Below the pieces are notes generated by a model. It saw only the letters and a list, made by a program, of their open reading frames with translations, was not told the origin of the DNA and searched no databases. Made by a program: the position numbers and the translations under genes. A DNA stretch of 64,000 nt from Planctomycetota bacterium (GTDB lineage: Bacteria; Planctomycetota; UBA1135; GCA-002686595), in assembly GCA_012959525.1 (NCBI GenBank), contig DUDB01000042.1, forward strand, positions 1 to 64,000, read 5' to 3'. Shown piece by piece: positions 7,892 to 17,327 of the stretch (position 1 is its first letter; each line of letters opens with the position of its first letter).

Positions 7892-10027
7892 CTAGCGGGG
7901 AATCGGATGCTCGAAGCGGAGCAGCGTCTCCGTCGTCTGCACCTCGGCCAACTGCTCGTCCGTGAAGGCCAGGGGCTTGAGCTCACGCTTCGCGAAGAGC
8001 TCGGTGCATGCGGTCGTGTAGGGGAGATCCTTGCGATCCGTCTGGCCGATGGGGGTCACCGTCCAGGACACGGGCGGATCCGAGAGTTCATGCAGCGCCA
8101 CGTAGGCGGAGCCGACCCGACAGGTCAGGTCCGTGAAGCTCGCCTTCTGCGGGTCGAGGTTGGCGTTCATCAAGGAGATCGCCGGGTACATACCCGTTGC
8201 AACCGGGAACACCTTTCCCGCCTTGCGGATGACGTGGATCAGACCCCATGGAATCTGCGGCGGGAACGGGAGCAGCTTGCGCTGGCGCTTGCGGGCCTCC
8301 TTGAGGGCGTCGAACATGGCGAAGGCGTCCTCCTCGGAGAGGGATGAGGGGGCCCGCTGCAGCAGGCCGACCTTGAACATCGTCTGGCTCCCGTTCAGGG
8401 TGTGCATCCACAACAGGGCGAGGGTTGGCGTTCCACTTGCGAGATCCGGTGCACCATCCCAGGCCAGGAGCCGGTCCACGTCAGGGGCGATGGCATCGCC
8501 ATGCTCATAGCTCTCGCCATACTTCTCCCAGGCCGCGCGCAGCTGCTTGGACAGGGAGAGGTGGGGGATCATCGTCCCGTCCGTCAGTAGCGCCACGGCG
8601 TCTTCGCGTGAGAACTTCTCCTTGGCGCGGAGCCGTTGCTTGAGGTACCAGGACCGGACCGTCTCGGCGGTCCCGCCCGCGACGACGTCCTCGGGGGTGT
8701 TCTTCGGGTCAGGGTCGGCGCTGGTGCCCGTGGTGTGCTCGGGCCGGTTGTTGCAGTTCTGGACGAAACCGATCTTGGGGCTCCGGACCGTAGGCAGGTC
8801 CTTGAAGGGAATGAAGGTGTTCCAGAGAAGAGCGGGGTCGCTGCCATCCAGGGGCTGCTTCGCGTCGACGGACTCGGGCCGCTCGGGAATCCGGCCGGAG
8901 TAGACGAACTCGATCTCCCCCGCCGTGTCGGCTGTGACCAGGTTGAAGTGCGCGAACTGGAGCCGGCCCATCGCGGCGTTGAGGTCATCGACCCCCTCGG
9001 CCTGGAGCATCTCGGCGTACTGCAGCGGCGGATCCGTCAGGCCGAAACCCGCGAACCAGTAGGCCACCGCGTATCCCTGCGCCTCATCGACGTGGGTGAT
9101 GGGTCCGTGGACGGACCAGCGCAGGGTCTCGGTGATGGACTCACCATCCGGCAACTCGAAGGACTCCTCGCGCTCTTCAAATTCCAGGGCCTCGTCACCG
9201 AACCGGTAGCGCAGCCGATCTCCCTCCACGAGCTCCAGGCGGTACACGTCCGTGTTGTCGGGTGAGTTGGAGGTCCAGGTCCAGGCCACGTGCCGCGTTC
9301 GGCCGAAGACGGGCAAGGGGACGCCGACGAACGCTGCCCCGGCCACCTCGAAGGACTTGCCGCGCAGGTGCACCTCGTGGAGTTGGAACTCGTGCTTCCA
9401 GGGCAGGTGCGGGTCGCAGGCGAGCATGGCGTGGCCGGCCTCCGTGCGCGCTGGGGCCAGGGCCCAGCCGTTCGAGCCGTAGGTCTTGTAGTGCTCCGGA
9501 CCCGTGCCCGTGGAGGGGACGGCGATGCGCGGGGCGATCTTGCGTGCCTGTTGGTTGGCTGATCGCAGGGGGACCCAGAAGTCGATCATGCGCCCGAGGG
9601 CCAGGGGCCAGGTGGGGTCGATCGGTTCCGCCCAGCTGGGCACCCTCTCGGGGTGCGCGGCCATGTAGTCGTTCATCCCCGCGGCGAAACCCGTGGCGAC
9701 CTCCCGAACGACTGCCGGGTATCCATCGAAGGCGGCCCCGGCGTGCTCGGTGAGCCGCAAGAGCCGGAAGGTCCGGTCGATCCCAAGGGCCGCCTCGCCC
9801 TCGATCTCGGTTCGGCGTCCCTGCACGGTCCACATCCCACTCAGCGCTTCGGTGAGCCGATCCTCGGACAGCGCCCAGCCGTATCCATAGCCCGCGCCAT
9901 AGTCGGACTCGGCTAGAACGTGGGGCACGCCCCAGGGGTCGCGGAGCACGCGCACGCTCTCCTTGCCCTCGGGTGCTTGCGACCCGCAGGTGATGACGGC
10001 GAGGATGGAGAGGGCTGCGTAGGACAC
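7892..10027 (-). CDS. Penicillin acylase family Ntn hydrolase
   Basis: A 711-residue protein with a GTG start at 10027. The N-terminal part has the alpha-subunit signature (VRVLRDPWGVPHV, then YGYGWALSEDRL). The cleavage and catalytic site is GSNGW, where Ser185 would become the N-terminal nucleophile of the beta subunit after autocatalytic removal of the spacer. It is followed by the family motif ACDPHL and later NSPDNTDVY with the oxyanion Asn. Length and order match penicillin G acylases and acyl-homoserine-lactone acylases; which amide it hydrolyses cannot be told from sequence. A short hydrophobic N-terminus suggests export to the periplasm, where these enzymes act. It converges with the protease gene to its left with only 18 nt between the stops. 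Confidence 0.92.
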   Translation of the reverse strand: MSYAALSILAVITCGSQAPEGKESVRVLRDPWGVPHVLAESDYGAGYGYGWALSEDRLTEALSGMWTVQGRRTEIEGEAALGIDRTFRLLRLTEHAGAAFDGYPAVVREVATGFAAGMNDYMAAHPERVPSWAEPIDPTWPLALGRMIDFWVPLRSANQQARKIAPRIAVPSTGTGPEHYKTYGSNGWALAPARTEAGHAMLACDPHLPWKHEFQLHEVHLRGKSFEVAGAAFVGVPLPVFGRTRHVAWTWTSNSPDNTDVYRLELVEGDRLRYRFGDEALEFEEREESFELPDGESITETLRWSVHGPITHVDEAQGYAVAYWFAGFGLTDPPLQYAEMLQAEGVDDLNAAMGRLQFAHFNLVTADTAGEIEFVYSGRIPERPESVDAKQPLDGSDPALLWNTFIPFKDLPTVRSPKIGFVQNCNNRPEHTTGTSADPDPKNTPEDVVAGGTAETVRSWYLKQRLRAKEKFSREDAVALLTDGTMIPHLSLSKQLRAAWEKYGESYEHGDAIAPDVDRLLAWDGAPDLASGTPTLALLWMHTLNGSQTMFKVGLLQRAPSSLSEEDAFAMFDALKEARKRQRKLLPFPPQIPWGLIHVIRKAGKVFPVATGMYPAISLMNANLDPQKASFTDLTCRVGSAYVALHELSDPPVSWTVTPIGQTDRKDLPYTTACTELFAKRELKPLAFTDEQLAEVQTTETLLRFEHPIPR

Positions 10028-10033
10028 CCCGCG

Positions 10034-10039
10034 ATTGTA
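10034..10039 (-). promoter_or_regulatory. Possible -10 element (TACAAT) of the acylase gene
   Basis: On the minus strand TACAAT, 5 of 6 to the sigma-70 consensus, ends 6 nt before the GTG at 10027, so transcription would begin at or next to the start codon. The -35 region is poor. No ribosome binding site lies between. Confidence 0.4.
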
Positions 10040-10088
10040 GCGCCCCTGCGCCTTTGCACCATCGCCCGTTAGAGAGCCGGATCGATAA

Positions 10089-10111
10089 CGGCAACGCTTC
10101 TCACGTTGCCG
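10089..10111. other. 8-bp inverted repeat in divergent intergenic region
   Basis: CGGCAACG (10089-10096) and CGTTGCCG (10104-10111) are perfect complements around a 7-nt loop. The repeat lies midway between the acylase gene and the propeller lipoprotein gene, so it could be an operator or leader hairpin for either. No T-tract follows, so it is not a typical terminator. Confidence 0.3.
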
Positions 10112-10240
10112 AGCAGGCGGGAGCCGCTGTACAGGGCGAAGGGCTGTATATAGGCCCGAAGTGAATCTTCACCGGGCGGTGCACCTCGCCTTGCTGCAAT
10201 GAAGGCACCGGCCCTGGACGCAATCCTGATTCCATCGATG

Positions 10241-10246
10241 TACCCT
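10241..10246 (+). promoter_or_regulatory. Possible -10 element (TACCCT)
   Basis: TACCCT ends 6 nt before the ATG at 10253. The AGAGA between it and the start is too close to the ATG to serve as a normal ribosome binding site. It fits the leaderless pattern seen at other genes here; the -35 is not recognisable. Confidence 0.3.
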
Positions 10247-10252
10247 CAGAGA

Positions 10253-11710
10253 ATGGACAATGCCCTCCGCTCTCTGTTCGCGATGCTTCTTGCACTCGGC
10301 CTGCCCGCGTGCATCAACCCTCCGGCGGCTTCATCCAGCAGTGATTCGAGCGCTGCCTGGAGCAGGTTTCGTGGGCCCAATGGCACGGGCCTCGCCCGGG
10401 GCGAGTATCCCGCCGAGATCGGGCCCGACGCAGGTGTGCTCTGGGCACGAGAGTTTCCTCCGGGCCATTCTTCGCCTGTGCTATCCGAGCAGTGCGTCTT
10501 CCTGACCGGCGTAGAGGATGAGCGTCTGTTCTCCTACGCGCTTGACCGCGACACGGGGGCCACCTTGTGGAAACGGGAGGCGCCGCGCCCGCGCAAGACC
10601 AAGCTCCACCCCAAGAACCATGCGGCTGCCGCTTCTGCTGCGGTCGATGGAGACAGCGTGGTCGTGTTCTTCGATGAGTACGGTCTACTCGCCTACGATC
10701 ACGACGGGCAAGAGCGCTGGCGATTGCCCTTGGGGCCGTTCGACAACGTGTATGGGATGGCGGCCTCCCCGATCATCGTGGGGGACGTTGTCGTGCTGGC
10801 CTGCGATCAATCCACGGACTCCTACGTGCTGGGAGTCAGTAAGCAGTCCGGCGAAGTTCTCTGGAAGGTCGGTCGGCCGCAGGCGGTGAGCGGCCACTGC
10901 ACTCCCGTGGTGCACTACACGCCCGAGGGGCGCGCGCAGGTGATCCTGCCCGGTTCGTATCTGCTCGACGCCTATGACGCCCAGACCGGTGAGCGTGTCT
11001 GGTGGGTGCGCGGCCTGCCGGGAGAGATGAAGTCCGTGCCCGTCCTGCTCGGTGAGACACTCTGGACCCACGGCTTTGCCTCGCCCCTCAACAACCTGGG
11101 GAACCAGATCGAGTATCCGCCCTTCGCCGACGCTCTTGACAGCATGGACACTGACAAGAGTGGCACCATCAGCGCCCCGGAGATCGAGGAGAAGCGCGTT
11201 CGGCAGCTCTTTGTCTTCTTCGACCTGGACGGTGATGAGGCCCTGGACGAGGTGGAGTGGGAGGGGACGCGCGCTTCGCTCGCCTCTGTGAATTCGGCTA
11301 TGGCCATAAGCGTGGGGGGGCGTGGTGATCGCACGGCGGAGGCCGTTCAGTGGAGCTATCACCGCTCAATCCCTCAGCTACCCTCACCTCTCGTCTACGA
11401 GGGCGTGTACTACCTGCTGGCTGATCAGGGGGGCCTCCTGACGGCGCTTACCGCGGAATCAGGGGAGCCGCTGGACAAGTCCCGCCTGGAAGACGCGGTG
11501 GATGCGTATTACGCCGCCCCCGTTGCTGGAGGGGGCCACGTCTACCTGCTGTCGGAGTCGGGCATCCTCTCCGTCCTGGCTGCGGGCGGCAGCCTAGACC
11601 CGATCCACACCGTGGAGTTCGGGGAGCCATGCTACGCCACTCCTGCACTTGAGGACGGATGCATCTGGCTTCGCAGCGCAGGACATCTCTACTGTTTTGG
11701 AAGTCTCTAG
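10253..11710 (+). CDS. PQQ-like beta-propeller lipoprotein with inserted EF-hand pair
   Basis: The ATG at 10253 gives 485 residues and a clean lipoprotein signal ending LGLPAC (Cys20); the longer start at 10199 would add 18 residues before this signal. The propeller has BamB/PQQ-type blades (WSRFRGPNGTGLA, then ALDRDTGATLWKRE, VSKQSGEVLWKV, AYDAQTGERVWWV, ALTAESGEPLDKS). Two calcium-binding EF-hand loops are inserted in the middle: DTDKSGTISAPE at about 299-310 and DLDGDEALDEVE at about 324-335, both with Asp/Asn/Glu at the coordinating positions. The combination is common in planctomycetes. Predicted outer-membrane-attached binding or scaffold protein; no enzyme activity can be assigned. Confidence 0.85.
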   Translation: MDNALRSLFAMLLALGLPACINPPAASSSSDSSAAWSRFRGPNGTGLARGEYPAEIGPDAGVLWAREFPPGHSSPVLSEQCVFLTGVEDERLFSYALDRDTGATLWKREAPRPRKTKLHPKNHAAAASAAVDGDSVVVFFDEYGLLAYDHDGQERWRLPLGPFDNVYGMAASPIIVGDVVVLACDQSTDSYVLGVSKQSGEVLWKVGRPQAVSGHCTPVVHYTPEGRAQVILPGSYLLDAYDAQTGERVWWVRGLPGEMKSVPVLLGETLWTHGFASPLNNLGNQIEYPPFADALDSMDTDKSGTISAPEIEEKRVRQLFVFFDLDGDEALDEVEWEGTRASLASVNSAMAISVGGRGDRTAEAVQWSYHRSIPQLPSPLVYEGVYYLLADQGGLLTALTAESGEPLDKSRLEDAVDAYYAAPVAGGGHVYLLSESGILSVLAAGGSLDPIHTVEFGEPCYATPALEDGCIWLRSAGHLYCFGSL

Positions 11711-11761
11711 CCGAGAGCCGAGACCGGAAGCCAATCCAGGGAAGGTGCTGGCGCAAGGACA

Positions 11762-11797
11762 TGCCAGCGAGGGTCGGCGGGGCGGCCCTCGCTGGCA
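11762..11797. terminator. Bidirectional terminator hairpin
   Basis: TGCCAGCGAGGG (11762-11773) and CCCTCGCTGGCA (11786-11797) form a perfect 12-bp stem with a 12-nt loop. It lies between the stops of two convergent genes (11710 and 11810). There is no T-tract, so termination may be factor-assisted, but position and stem strength support a shared terminator. Confidence 0.65.
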
Positions 11798-11809
11798 CTC
11801 CGATGGAGC

Positions 11810-13531
11810 CTACTGGGGCGTCCCGATGATCTCCACGTCATCGATGTCCCCGCGCTCCTTGGCCTCGTTGCTGGAGGACTTGAAGCGCAGCCTGAAATTG
11901 GCGTTGTCATTGGCCGTGGCGGGCAGTGCGAAGCTCATCGCTCCCCAGGCCGTATCCGTCGTGACCTCGATGTCTGTCCATCCCGTTCCGTCGTGGAAGC
12001 GGATCTTCAGGCTCTCGCCAGCGTCGTAGTTCTTGGTTCGACGGGCGACGTTGATGGTGATGTCCTTGAAGGTGCTTGTGTCGAAGGACTTTTCGAGCCA
12101 GAACTTTTTCCTCAGGCGAACACCATAGGTCCCCTGATAGGCCGCGCCCGTGTGGACCTTGACGCGCTTGTTCTTCTTGGTCCAACCGCCAGCAACCAGG
12201 TCACCACTCTCGAAGTCATCTCTGAAGAGGATCTGGGGCTGACCGTAGTCCGGCAGGCAGGAGTTGGCGGCTTCATTCTTCATCGTGGCAACGACCGTGG
12301 GGTGGAAGAAGGTCGTGATGTTGCTCATGCCGCCCGAGCACAGATGGCAGTAGCTCATGATCGTCCCGTTGCTGATGCAGGTCTGCTGGTTCTGGCAGGA
12401 ACCGAAGTAGCCCGAAGGCGCACACTCGTCCAGGGGCGGGCAGTAGTCGTGGGTGTGCCAGGTGCCCACGTTGTGGCCGGTCTCGTGGGCGAACACCATG
12501 AAGTCCCAGGTGTTTGAGCCCTGGGTGACCGGGAAGGTCAGGCCACCGTTGATGTTGCCCGATACCGCGAACCCGTACTCGGGGTTGCACAGGACGTCGA
12601 CCCAGGCGACGCCGCCACCGAGGCCCGCTCCGCTGAGGAAGTGTGCCAGGTGCGCGCCGGCGGGGATGTTGAACTTCCAGGCCGCCTGGAACTCATACAG
12701 CAGGTCGATGGAGCTTCCACCGCCGTCCTGACTGGTCCAGGGGTCGTTGGCCGTGGTGTAGAACTGGACGTAGGGATAGGTGACGACGATGTCCACCTGG
12801 GTGTCATAGCGGGAGCTCTTGGCGGCCAGCAGGGCCATCACATAGGTCTGCTCCGCATTCAGATCATTCCACAGCTGGTAGAGCTGCCAGTCGGTCTCGA
12901 TGGCTTGCTTCAGCTCGAGCTTGGTCGCCGCTCCGAAGGTGGGGGGGCCCGAGTCGTCCACGTGAACGCCTCCGCCCGAGCCCGGGGTGGGACCCATCTG
13001 GTCCAGCATGCAGGTGCTGGGGGGCAAGCCGCCACCCGCGCGCATCATGGTCTGGTCGCTGATCATGCGCACGCGCGCCAGATTCCACGTTCCATCCTCA
13101 CCCGGCGTGGAGCTGACGTGGGTGTACTCGATGCCGTTGAAGATCCAGCCGTAGGTCCCACGGGAAGAAAAGCAGAGCTGTACATCCGAGTTCTCGACCC
13201 CACGTACCTTGCCGGACCAGAGAGTCATGTCGCCCGGCTCAAAGCGTGAGCGCTTGCCGTCGACAAAGACACCTACGCTTGAAAAGTCGAAACGCAGGCG
13301 ATCCAGCTCCAGATCGATCGCGGGGCCATAGGGTGTAGGCACACCGCGCATGACAACCTGATCGAGCCCGCCCAAGGCGGCGAGCGCCGGTGGCGACTGG
13401 TCAAATTCCAGGATGCCATCATGGGCCGCAGTCAGGTCCATGGGCAGGCCCGTCATCTGCTGGGCCGTCGAGATGTCCGTCAAGAGCGCGGGGAGCGTGG
13501 CGAATGCAAGCAGGATACTCGTGGTTCTCAT
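11810..13531 (-). CDS. Secreted metzincin metalloprotease (reprolysin/M12B-like)
   Basis: The ATG at 13531 gives 573 residues with a signal peptide ending near DISTAQ (about residue 24); the longer start at 13594 adds charged residues before it. The extended metzincin zinc motif HETGHNVGTWH lies at about residues 349-359, with the three His ligands and catalytic Glu intact. After it come Cys-rich segments (DYCPPLDEC, GSCQNQQTC) and a short HLCSGGMSNI stretch that could hold the Met-turn. The N-terminal 200 residues resemble a prodomain; a Cys (SSRGTY context, CF) could serve a switch. The last 135 residues form a beta-rich module (FRDDFESGDL ... IDDVEIIG) like a jelly-roll binding domain. Predicted extracellular protease. 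Confidence 0.85.
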   Translation of the reverse strand: MRTTSILLAFATLPALLTDISTAQQMTGLPMDLTAAHDGILEFDQSPPALAALGGLDQVVMRGVPTPYGPAIDLELDRLRFDFSSVGVFVDGKRSRFEPGDMTLWSGKVRGVENSDVQLCFSSRGTYGWIFNGIEYTHVSSTPGEDGTWNLARVRMISDQTMMRAGGGLPPSTCMLDQMGPTPGSGGGVHVDDSGPPTFGAATKLELKQAIETDWQLYQLWNDLNAEQTYVMALLAAKSSRYDTQVDIVVTYPYVQFYTTANDPWTSQDGGGSSIDLLYEFQAAWKFNIPAGAHLAHFLSGAGLGGGVAWVDVLCNPEYGFAVSGNINGGLTFPVTQGSNTWDFMVFAHETGHNVGTWHTHDYCPPLDECAPSGYFGSCQNQQTCISNGTIMSYCHLCSGGMSNITTFFHPTVVATMKNEAANSCLPDYGQPQILFRDDFESGDLVAGGWTKKNKRVKVHTGAAYQGTYGVRLRKKFWLEKSFDTSTFKDITINVARRTKNYDAGESLKIRFHDGTGWTDIEVTTDTAWGAMSFALPATANDNANFRLRFKSSSNEAKERGDIDDVEIIGTPQ

Positions 13532-13723
13532 GGTCTTGTTCCGAGATAGGGTAGGCCGAAGGGGAAAGAGCGGTCGGTGTTGCCGGGGCAACAAGACAGG
13601 TAACGGGGGTACTGAACCATAGGCCCTGCACCCTCAACCGCCAGACAAAGATTGCCAGGACCGGGGCATCGCCACGTCCCAGAGCTCCTTACCGCGTTGG
13701 AGCGCGTATGCGCTTACTGCCTG

Positions 13724-15406
13724 TCAGGCTGAATCATCCTGGTGGCGTGCGCCAGGTAGCAGCACGGTGAAAGTGGTCCCCACGCCTACAGTGGATTCAA
13801 GACTGATCGTTCCTCCGGCACCCTCCACAATCTCTCTAACAGTAGCCAGACCGAAGCCTGTCCCGTCCTTCGTTGAATAGTAGCGCTCGAAGACCCTCTC
13901 TTGCGCCTCCTCCGGTATTCCCGTGCCGTTGTCCTTCACCCGAAGCGCGACGACAGAGCCCGCTTCTGTCAACGCCTCTGGCAGGGGCCCGTGGGTGTCA
14001 ACGGTGAAGTGGTTGAGGGCAACCTCGACCAGGCCTCTCCCCCCAGCAAGGGCTTCGCGGGCGTTGCTCACGAGGTTCATCAGGACTTGATCGAGAGAGA
14101 TGCGGGAGATGGTGAGGGCTGGGAGGTCTGGATCGCACTCTAGTTTGAGGGTATTGCCCATCGGTCCTCCGAAGGGCGAGAGAAGGACCCCACAATTATC
14201 GAACCACTCATTGGCTGAGAGTGTCGGAGCTGCGTCAGTTTCCTCCCGCTTGCTGAACGCGAGCAGTTTTGTGGTTAGTTCGGTTGCTCGACGCGCTGCG
14301 GATAGCACTTCGGCAATGTTCTCCCGCACAGAGGGACTGGAATCATCATCCGCTGCGATGAGGCCGGAATAGCCGCTGATAACCGTGAGTAGGTTGCGGA
14401 AGTCATGTGCAACGGACCCGGCCAGTCCCCCGAGCTGCTCAATGCGCTGGAGATGTTGTACCTCCTGCTCGCGAGTGAGGAGGTCATCAACCTTCTCCTG
14501 GACTGCGGCCCTAAGGTCTTCTTCGCGGGTGTCGCGCAGGGTGATGAAGGCGATGAGCGTATCTCGCAGTGAGTTGATTTCGTTGAAGCTTGAAAACTCC
14601 AGATCGGAACTCGCTTGGGCTCCGGACTTGTCCAGAGCGCGCTCCATGCGTTCGATGGGTCGCGCAATTGCGCGCGCGGCCCAGATCATGAGGTAGAGCA
14701 CCAGCAACAGGTAAAGCACGGAGCACAGGACCGCCAGATTTGTCTGGCGCGACTTCCTCTGCTCCATCCATTCCTTGAGTGCCGCCGAGAGCTGGTTAGC
14801 TGCATCGCTACTGCCCTCAAGGGCAACGACAAGCTCGTCCGCCAATGAGGAAGCCCGGTCCGTGTCGACCGGTGAGTTGTCCTCGACCACCTTTCCACAT
14901 AGTGCTATCACCCCTGCGGTCAATCTTTCGATGGCCTCAAGATAGGTAAGGTGATCTCTGGCCTGAGCATGCAAGCTCGGGGACTCGGGTGCGATGGCTC
15001 TAACGGCGCCGACCATGCCCTGTGCTGCGATGGACTCGTGCAATTCGGCGTGCAGGACCTGCACATTCGACAAGATCGGAGCCAGATAGAAGCTAGAAAT
15101 GGACTCCACCCCGGGCAGCAGAATCAGGTCGAGGGTATTGAGTGCGATTCCCGCCGAACGTGAGGCGCCCCGTTGGCAGTGATTGACGTTCTCGACGTTT
15201 GCCTGGCCCTCTTGCTCTATGCGCCCGAGGCGAGAGTGATTCCAGTAGATACTGAGACTGAGCCCAATGCCAAGCAGGCTGCAGGAGAGAATCACCCGCA
15301 GAATCGCGAAGCGGAACGAGCGCGTCGGCTCGGCTCTAACCGTGGGTGCAGATGGTCCGGGCTTGAGGCGGCCGCGGCCCACTGGTGACGCACCTTTGTT
15401 TCTCAC
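13724..15406 (-). CDS. Membrane sensor histidine kinase
   Basis: A 560-residue protein with a GTG start at 15406 preceded by GAGGG at 8 nt spacing, 14 nt after the stop of the exported protein gene. Two transmembrane helices (about 34-54 and 222-243) enclose a helical periplasmic sensor region of about 165 residues. A HAMP-like segment and coiled coil follow. The phospho-acceptor His334 sits in SVAHDFRNLL. The ATPase domain shows the N box (NLVSNAREAL), G1 (DNGTGIP) and G2 (GTGFGLATV). No receiver domain is attached. It is the third gene of a porin, exported protein, kinase operon, and the divergent gene at 17538 is a hybrid kinase with a very similar HDF[RN]NLLTVI core. What it senses is unknown; the operon suggests the state or substrate of the porin and its partner. 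Confidence 0.9.
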   Translation of the reverse strand: MRNKGASPVGRGRLKPGPSAPTVRAEPTRSFRFAILRVILSCSLLGIGLSLSIYWNHSRLGRIEQEGQANVENVNHCQRGASRSAGIALNTLDLILLPGVESISSFYLAPILSNVQVLHAELHESIAAQGMVGAVRAIAPESPSLHAQARDHLTYLEAIERLTAGVIALCGKVVEDNSPVDTDRASSLADELVVALEGSSDAANQLSAALKEWMEQRKSRQTNLAVLCSVLYLLLVLYLMIWAARAIARPIERMERALDKSGAQASSDLEFSSFNEINSLRDTLIAFITLRDTREEDLRAAVQEKVDDLLTREQEVQHLQRIEQLGGLAGSVAHDFRNLLTVISGYSGLIAADDDSSPSVRENIAEVLSAARRATELTTKLLAFSKREETDAAPTLSANEWFDNCGVLLSPFGGPMGNTLKLECDPDLPALTISRISLDQVLMNLVSNAREALAGGRGLVEVALNHFTVDTHGPLPEALTEAGSVVALRVKDNGTGIPEEAQERVFERYYSTKDGTGFGLATVREIVEGAGGTISLESTVGVGTTFTVLLPGARHQDDSA

Positions 15407-15420
15407 GTCCCGACCCTCAA

Positions 15421-16143
15421 CTAGTTCCTAGAGGGCTGCAAGTCACTCTTGGTTTTTTGGGGAGGCCGGGAGTTGATGAGCTTGATGGCCCTTAACCTGG
15501 GTCCCCAAACCAGATCGGTCGAGTGGATGACCTTGACCGATATTCGTAGCAGGTGGACCACGCAGCGGAGATTGCGCTCCGATTCGCCGTCAAGGCCGAG
15601 CGCTTTCAGTCCCTTTGTGCTGACGGCCGTGCCTTGCTCGTCCAGCCAACTCCGTACTGTGTTGGCGTCGGCGCCACGAATGCGGCTGCGTAGCGCTACG
15701 TTCTTGGTCATCCACCCCTTTGCTGTTCCCCTGTATTGCAGTACCCGGTACCCATTGAGGTTCAGGTCCCGATCGAGGAATATCGCGAAGAACACGAGGC
15801 CGTGATCTCCAGGCTCGGCGTGGATGCGCATTGCTCCATAGGCCTCTCCCGCCTCGTCCATGGGTACGTAGAGGTTGTGGCGTCCCAGCTCATCTCGCCC
15901 GAGGTTCAGTCTGGCCAGTTTGCTAACGGCCAAGCGTTGCTCGTTAATTACTCGAGCAGGGAACGCGCGAACTTCGGAGACGACCTGCTTTCCAAGGATC
16001 TGTGGAATCACGTGCTGGTAATTCCGGTAGGAGCAAAATGGGCTGGTTCGGTCAGCTTGGGGGGCTGCCTGGGCACGGCTCTGTGAAGAGACGGCGATCG
16101 CAGCCACGAGGGTTGTTGCCACAATGTCTTTGAAGGATCTCAT
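15421..16143 (-). CDS. Exported protein of unknown function, distant FMN-binding-like pattern
   Basis: The ATG at 16143 is preceded by AGGAG with 8 nt spacing, and that site overlaps the stop codon of the porin gene, so the two are coupled. The 240-residue product has a signal peptide (about residues 1-27, ending SRAQAA). I do not recognise the family with confidence. The order of an AFP-type segment, a linker, AYGAMRIHAEPGDHGLVFF, a DRDLNLNGYRVLQYRG strand pair and a following charged segment resembles the layout of FMN-binding domains of the RnfG/NosR type. The Ser/Thr flavinylation motif of RnfG/NqrC is not visible, so this is only a hint. It could equally be a substrate-binding or sensor accessory protein. 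It lies between a porin and a histidine kinase in one operon. Confidence 0.7.
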   Translation of the reverse strand: MRSFKDIVATTLVAAIAVSSQSRAQAAPQADRTSPFCSYRNYQHVIPQILGKQVVSEVRAFPARVINEQRLAVSKLARLNLGRDELGRHNLYVPMDEAGEAYGAMRIHAEPGDHGLVFFAIFLDRDLNLNGYRVLQYRGTAKGWMTKNVALRSRIRGADANTVRSWLDEQGTAVSTKGLKALGLDGESERNLRCVVHLLRISVKVIHSTDLVWGPRLRAIKLINSRPPQKTKSDLQPSRN

Positions 16144-16153
16144 TCTAGGTCTC

Positions 16154-17278
16154 CTAAAATCTGAATCGCAGCTGAACGGCGATGACGCTCTTCTCGGCTC
16201 CGGTAGGCACCTCGAGGTCTTGGGCCCACTGAAGAGAGAGCGTGGAATGGGCGGAGAGATGCTGGCGGAGGCCAAGCTGGAGGGCCTCGCGTTCTTGCCA
16301 TCCGGAACTGGGCTTGGAACCTGAGGCGACTAGCTGGGCATAGTAGAGGGATCGTTCGTCGTTGGAGGACGAGTTCAGTTCGAGCAGGGACGCCCACACG
16401 TCGTCGTCGTCATTCTTGCCATAGCTTGTCTCCCCCAAGAGGGTATGTGTGGCCCGGCGCCAGCGGAAGTCGGCACCCCATCGGGTCCTCGTGGGCTTTG
16501 GGAAAGAGGTCATCATTCCTGGAGGGTCCTGTCCCGTGAGCTGCGCATCCATGTAGGACACACCGAAGCAGAGGTTCTCTTCCAGGGAATTGCCGACCCG
16601 CGCGGCGAGCACGCGGTTTCCATCATTCTCGCGGTACTCATTGCCGCTCCCGCGCGTCACGGCCACCTCGTAGTCGATTCCGTTGCGTTCACCGTAGAGG
16701 CTCGTTCCCCAGTCAGCCTTCACGCCCAGATTGGAGTTGTTGGTGAACTGGCGCAAGGTGCCCGTGGTGTTGATCCCGTGCTCTAGTCCAAACGGCACCT
16801 GGAAGTGACCCAGCTTCCAACCAATGCCCCGGTGGGCCCAGCGCGTGACGTCGAATTGGATGAAACGCCACTGCATTGCCCAGTCATGGGGGCCATCGAA
16901 TATGGGTGGGGTCTTAGGCAGGCCGTCGGCGTGGATCACGTAGGGTTGAAGGAGCAACGTGCCGATGGTCTTGCCATCCGCGCCCCCGATGTCAGTGATG
17001 AAATCCAGCCCGATCCAATTCAGGATTCCCGGTCCACCTCCATTTGATGTCTGGACAATGCGAGTGGCTTGATCGACTGCAAGGTCCGCACTCGGAACCG
17101 CCCTGAACAGCCACTCATCAAACTCAAATTTCCAGTCTAGGAGCGGGGCAGCCACTGACTTCTCAGGCTCACCATCAGACGGATGCGTGGAGGTAACCAG
17201 CGGGGCGGTCGTGATGGCCTGCCTCAGGATGTGGGGCGGACTGATCAGGGCTGCGGAGACGAGTAGAGCGGTGAGCAT
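16154..17278 (-). CDS. Porin-like outer-membrane beta-barrel protein
   Basis: The ATG at 17278 gives 374 residues with a signal peptide (MLTALLVSAALISPP). The rest is alternating polar and hydrophobic strands with many aromatic residues (WKFEFDEWLF, WAMQWRFIQFDVTRW, YEVAVTRGSGNEYRE, WGADFRWRRATHTLLGETSYG). The C-terminus is AVQLRFRF, ending in Phe as outer-membrane barrels do for BAM recognition. It therefore is likely a phosphate-selective-porin-like or related barrel; substrate unknown. The longer in-frame start at 17428 would place 50 non-signal residues first and I reject it. No Shine-Dalgarno sequence is seen; a strong hairpin ends 19 nt before the ATG. First gene of a three-gene operon with the exported protein and kinase. 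Confidence 0.8.
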   Translation of the reverse strand: MLTALLVSAALISPPHILRQAITTAPLVTSTHPSDGEPEKSVAAPLLDWKFEFDEWLFRAVPSADLAVDQATRIVQTSNGGGPGILNWIGLDFITDIGGADGKTIGTLLLQPYVIHADGLPKTPPIFDGPHDWAMQWRFIQFDVTRWAHRGIGWKLGHFQVPFGLEHGINTTGTLRQFTNNSNLGVKADWGTSLYGERNGIDYEVAVTRGSGNEYRENDGNRVLAARVGNSLEENLCFGVSYMDAQLTGQDPPGMMTSFPKPTRTRWGADFRWRRATHTLLGETSYGKNDDDDVWASLLELNSSSNDERSLYYAQLVASGSKPSSGWQEREALQLGLRQHLSAHSTLSLQWAQDLEVPTGAEKSVIAVQLRFRF

Positions 17279-17296
17279 GTTCAGCGGAACAGTTTG

Positions 17297-17327
17297 AGGT
17301 GTGTGCGCGTGCAACGCGCACACACCT
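17297..17327 (-). promoter_or_regulatory. 14-bp palindrome / leader hairpin before the porin gene
   Basis: AGGTGTGTGCGCGT (17297-17310) and ACGCGCACACACCT (17314-17327) are perfect complements around 3 nt. A second pairing, GGAAC (17286-17290) with GTTCC (17335-17339), could close it as an outer stem. It lies 18 nt upstream of the porin start codon. It may act as a dimeric regulator's operator or as an mRNA hairpin controlling porin translation. No T-tract follows on the minus strand. Confidence 0.55.
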